Positions 32,517-34,807 of a DNA stretch of 34,807 bases are shown here, one piece after another. The notes beneath the pieces were generated by a model that saw nothing but the letters and a program-made list of their open reading frames with translations, was not told the DNA's origin and ran no database searches. Each line of letters starts with the position of its first letter. Positions within the stretch are counted from its first letter, which is position 1. This DNA comes from Alphaproteobacteria bacterium (lineage in GTDB: Bacteria; Pseudomonadota; Alphaproteobacteria; UBA8366): NCBI GenBank assembly GCA_029861675.1, contig JAOTYV010000010.1, positions 1 to 34,807 of the forward strand, given 5' to 3'. Position numbers and translations under genes: made by a program.

Positions 32517-33365
32517 TCAAATCTGCGAATAGCCGGAGCCGGCGGTCTCGACGCCACGGCCCACCGCTTTGTCGATCCAGCCGAATTCCTCCAGGATCAA
32601 CTGGCTGTACGTGACGCGGCCGTTGACCTTTTCCGGCGCTTCGGACGCCAGCAGGAGCGTGGCGCGCGCCATCATTTCAGGGGGCTCGCCGCGCGGATCG
32701 TCCATCCCGCTAACCAGATTGTGAAACACGGTCCCCGGCGTCGGGACCACGCGCGATGGGGAGACGGCGGAAACCGAAATCGTGCCGTATTGCGATACCT
32801 CCTGCGCCAGCCCTTGGGTGAACCGTTCCAGCGCGGCCTTGCTGGCGCCATACATGGTGCCGCCCCGTATGGCTTGGTCCTCATAAGGGCCGCGGCCCGG
32901 CCCGATCGCGGCGCCCGAACTGATGTTGACGATGGCGCCGCCACCGCTTGCGATCATGTCGGGCAGCGCCGATTTCGACAGGATGAACGGCGCATGGACG
33001 TTGATGGCAAACGACCGGATCCACCGGTTCGTTTGATAGTCCTCGATCGGGATGTAGTAGTTGAGCGCCGCGTTGTTGACCAACACATCGATCGGCCCGT
33101 AAGCGGCCCGTGCCTGATCGAGCAAGGCGAGGCATTCGGCCTCCTCCGAGACGTTCGCGGTGACGGCGGTGGCTTCGCCGCCCTGGGCCCGGATGTTATC
33201 GACCGTCCGCGTCAGCGACCCTTCAAGCGGATGATCGCCGTCCTTCAAGGTGCGCGCCGCGCAGACGACCCGTGCGCCTTCGGCCGCGAACAGCTCCGCG
33301 ATCGCCTGACCGATACCCCGGCTCGCCCCGGTTACCACCGCGGTCTTTCCGTCCAGTTTCCCCAT
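32517..33365 (-). CDS. Short-chain dehydrogenase/reductase
   Basis: 282 residues. Seen: classical TGASRGIG loop (12-19), NNAA (97-100), serine S149/S150 in NISSGAA, catalytic YGASK (Y172, K176). CAARTL after beta-2 with arginine R38 suggests NADP. AGGGGA ribosome site about ten bases before the ATG. It ends 27 bases from the convergent glutamate-synthase-like gene. It is of a different branch from the two paralogues at 12941-14758. The C-terminus is about 20-30 residues longer than the minimal family fold. Substrate unknown. Confidence 0.92.
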   Translation of the reverse strand: MGKLDGKTAVVTGASRGIGQAIAELFAAEGARVVCAARTLKDGDHPLEGSLTRTVDNIRAQGGEATAVTANVSEEAECLALLDQARAAYGPIDVLVNNAALNYYIPIEDYQTNRWIRSFAINVHAPFILSKSALPDMIASGGGAIVNISSGAAIGPGRGPYEDQAIRGGTMYGASKAALERFTQGLAQEVSQYGTISVSAVSPSRVVPTPGTVFHNLVSGMDDPRGEPPEMMARATLLLASEAPEKVNGRVTYSQLILEEFGWIDKAVGRGVETAGSGYSQI

Positions 33366-33418
33366 ATCGATCGTTCCCCTGCGGTGCCGCCGCTTTGGCG
33401 TGATGTGAATATGCCCTC

Positions 33419-33449
33419 ACTATAGCAAAGCCGGGCCTTGAAATCGCAA
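33419..33449 (-). promoter_or_regulatory. Candidate promoter of the dehydrogenase gene at 32517-33365
   Basis: On the minus strand TTGCGA (33449-33444), spacer of 19 bases, TATAGT (33424-33419), about 54 bases before the start codon. The -10 is good; the spacer is long. Tentative. Confidence 0.3.
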
Positions 33450-33544
33450 GACGCTCTCCACATTCCGGTGCGATCCCCCTATGCTTCCGCCCCGTGTGGC
33501 CGGGATCCCGCCGGCCGTTGCAATGAACCGAGGAAGCCACCGAT

Positions 33545-34732
33545 ATGACCGTCCGAAACGGCCGCGAATTCCTGAGCATTCCGGGCCCCACCACGGTGCC
33601 CGATGAGGTGCTGAACGCCATGCACCGCCCCGCGATCGAGATCTATTCGGGCGCGCTGGTCGATATCACCGAGACCTGTCTTGCCGATCTCGGCCGGGTA
33701 TTCCGGACCGACGGCAGCACCTACATCTACGCCGCCAACGGACATGGCGCCTGGGAAGCGGCGCTGGTCAACGTCCTGTCCCGGGGCGACAAGGTTCTGA
33801 TCCTGGCCAGCGGCCGCTTCGCCGTCGGCTGGGGCGAGATGGCGGGGATGCTCGAGCTCGAAGTGGATACCCTGCCGGGGGATTGGCGGCACGCGGTCGA
33901 TCCGGGGGCGTTGGAAACGCGCCTGCGCGAGGACGCGGCGGGTGAAATCAAGGCGGTTCTGGTGGTGCAGGTCGATACGGCGTCCGGTGTGGTCAACGAC
34001 ATTCCGGCCATCCGCAAGGCCATGGACGCCGCCGGGCACGGCGCACTGCTGATGGTCGATACGATTGCGTCGCTCGGCACGATGCCGTTTGAAATGGACG
34101 GCTGGGGCGTCGATGTCAGCGTGACAGGCTCGCAGAAAGGGTTGATGACGCCGCCCGGTCTGGGTTTCGTCGCGGCCGGTAAGCGCGCGGCGGCCGCGCA
34201 TCAGAACGCCGGGCTGCGCACCCGCTATTGGGATTGGACGCAGCGGGATGGCGACCAGCATTATCAGAAATACTGCGGTACGCCGCCGGAACATATGCTG
34301 TTCGGGCTCCGCAAGGCGCTGGATATGCTGCTCGAGGAAGGGCTCGAGAACGTTTTCGAGCGGCATCGCCTGCTGGCCGAGGCGGTGCGGCGCGCCGTCG
34401 CCGTGTGGGCCGAGGGCGGCGAACTGGAATTCAATATTCTCGAGCCTGCGGACCGTGCCAATTCGGTCACGACGATCCGGCTGCGCGAGGGGCTCGATCC
34501 CCGGCTGATTTCGGATTTTTGCGATCGCCAGTGCGGCGTCGTGCTCGGCGTCGGCATCGGCGGCCTGACCGGCAAGGCGCTGCGGATCGCGCATATGGGG
34601 CATGTCAACGCACCGATGATCCTCGGCACGCTGGGCGCGGTGGAAATCGCGTTGCAGGCGCTCGGAATTCCGCATGGCAAGGGCGGTGTCCAGGCCGCCA
34701 TCGACTGGCTCGGGGAATCGGTGCCCGCCTAG
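33545..34732 (+). CDS. Class V aminotransferase, alanine-glyoxylate/serine-pyruvate type
   Basis: 395 residues. Family knowledge: PLP enzyme moving amino groups between alanine or serine and glyoxylate, or acting on sulfonated amino acids such as taurine-derived compounds. Seen: opening SIPGPTTVPDEVLNAM (11-26), the glycine-rich YAANGHGAWEAAL (62-74), PLP aspartate D172 in MVDTIASLGTMPF, the Schiff-base lysine K198 in TGSQKGLMTPPGLGF, and IGGLTGKALRIAHMGH near the C-terminus. A GAGGAAG site precedes the ATG. The exact amino donor is not predictable. The 75 bases after its stop hold no further gene. Confidence 0.93.
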   Translation: MTVRNGREFLSIPGPTTVPDEVLNAMHRPAIEIYSGALVDITETCLADLGRVFRTDGSTYIYAANGHGAWEAALVNVLSRGDKVLILASGRFAVGWGEMAGMLELEVDTLPGDWRHAVDPGALETRLREDAAGEIKAVLVVQVDTASGVVNDIPAIRKAMDAAGHGALLMVDTIASLGTMPFEMDGWGVDVSVTGSQKGLMTPPGLGFVAAGKRAAAAHQNAGLRTRYWDWTQRDGDQHYQKYCGTPPEHMLFGLRKALDMLLEEGLENVFERHRLLAEAVRRAVAVWAEGGELEFNILEPADRANSVTTIRLREGLDPRLISDFCDRQCGVVLGVGIGGLTGKALRIAHMGHVNAPMILGTLGAVEIALQALGIPHGKGGVQAAIDWLGESVPA

Positions 34733-34807
34733 CCCACACTTCACCTACTCTCCGTGGCCTGCGTCGCGCCCAGGCGGCCGTCCGCGGCGTCGCGGCCCTC
34801 AACCGTA

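Overview
The window looks like a high-GC alphaproteobacterial chromosome segment, probably Rhodospirillales-like (inferred from gene content, codon style and gene types; no rRNA or marker gene is present to confirm it). I count 29 protein-coding genes, one cut by the left edge. I see no tRNA, rRNA, CRISPR array, insertion sequence or phage gene.

Positions 1-22002 are a broad catabolic and uptake region. It starts with the 3' part of a molybdenum hydroxylase large subunit, a cupin and a MetE-like methyltransferase. A complete five-gene peptide/nickel-type ABC importer operon follows on the minus strand (binding protein, two permeases, two ATPases; 9507 down to 4053). Next come a class III CoA-transferase, a TauD-type dioxygenase, an HpcH/HpaI aldolase, two divergent paralogous short-chain dehydrogenases and a small cupin. 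After these lie a CbtB-CbtA cobalt transporter pair, a hydantoinase, a TauE/SafE exporter, a zinc alcohol dehydrogenase coupled to a YkvA-like membrane protein, another cupin, a zeta-class glutathione transferase and a luciferase-like monooxygenase. The pattern is of several small degradation modules for organic acids, amides or aromatics rather than one pathway.

Positions 22139-30521 are the striking part, all on the minus strand. The first gene (30521 to 26355) encodes a 1388-residue membrane protein that joins, in order, an N-terminal membrane hairpin region, two rhodanese domains with intact cysteine loops, a YidC/Oxa1-like insertase core, a PEP-synthase-type ATP-grasp domain, a long unassigned helical domain and a swinging phosphohistidine domain. 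I know of no described protein with this arrangement. Downstream lie a PhnD-like periplasmic binding protein, a hybrid histidine kinase and a REC-EAL c-di-GMP phosphodiesterase, which together look like a ligand-sensing relay.

A 432-base, very AT-rich divergent promoter region with a perfect 20-base palindrome (30522-30953) separates the fusion gene from a membrane-anchored, stand-alone FMN/3Fe-4S glutamate-synthase-like protein (30954-32489). A further short-chain dehydrogenase and a class V alanine-glyoxylate-type aminotransferase complete the window.
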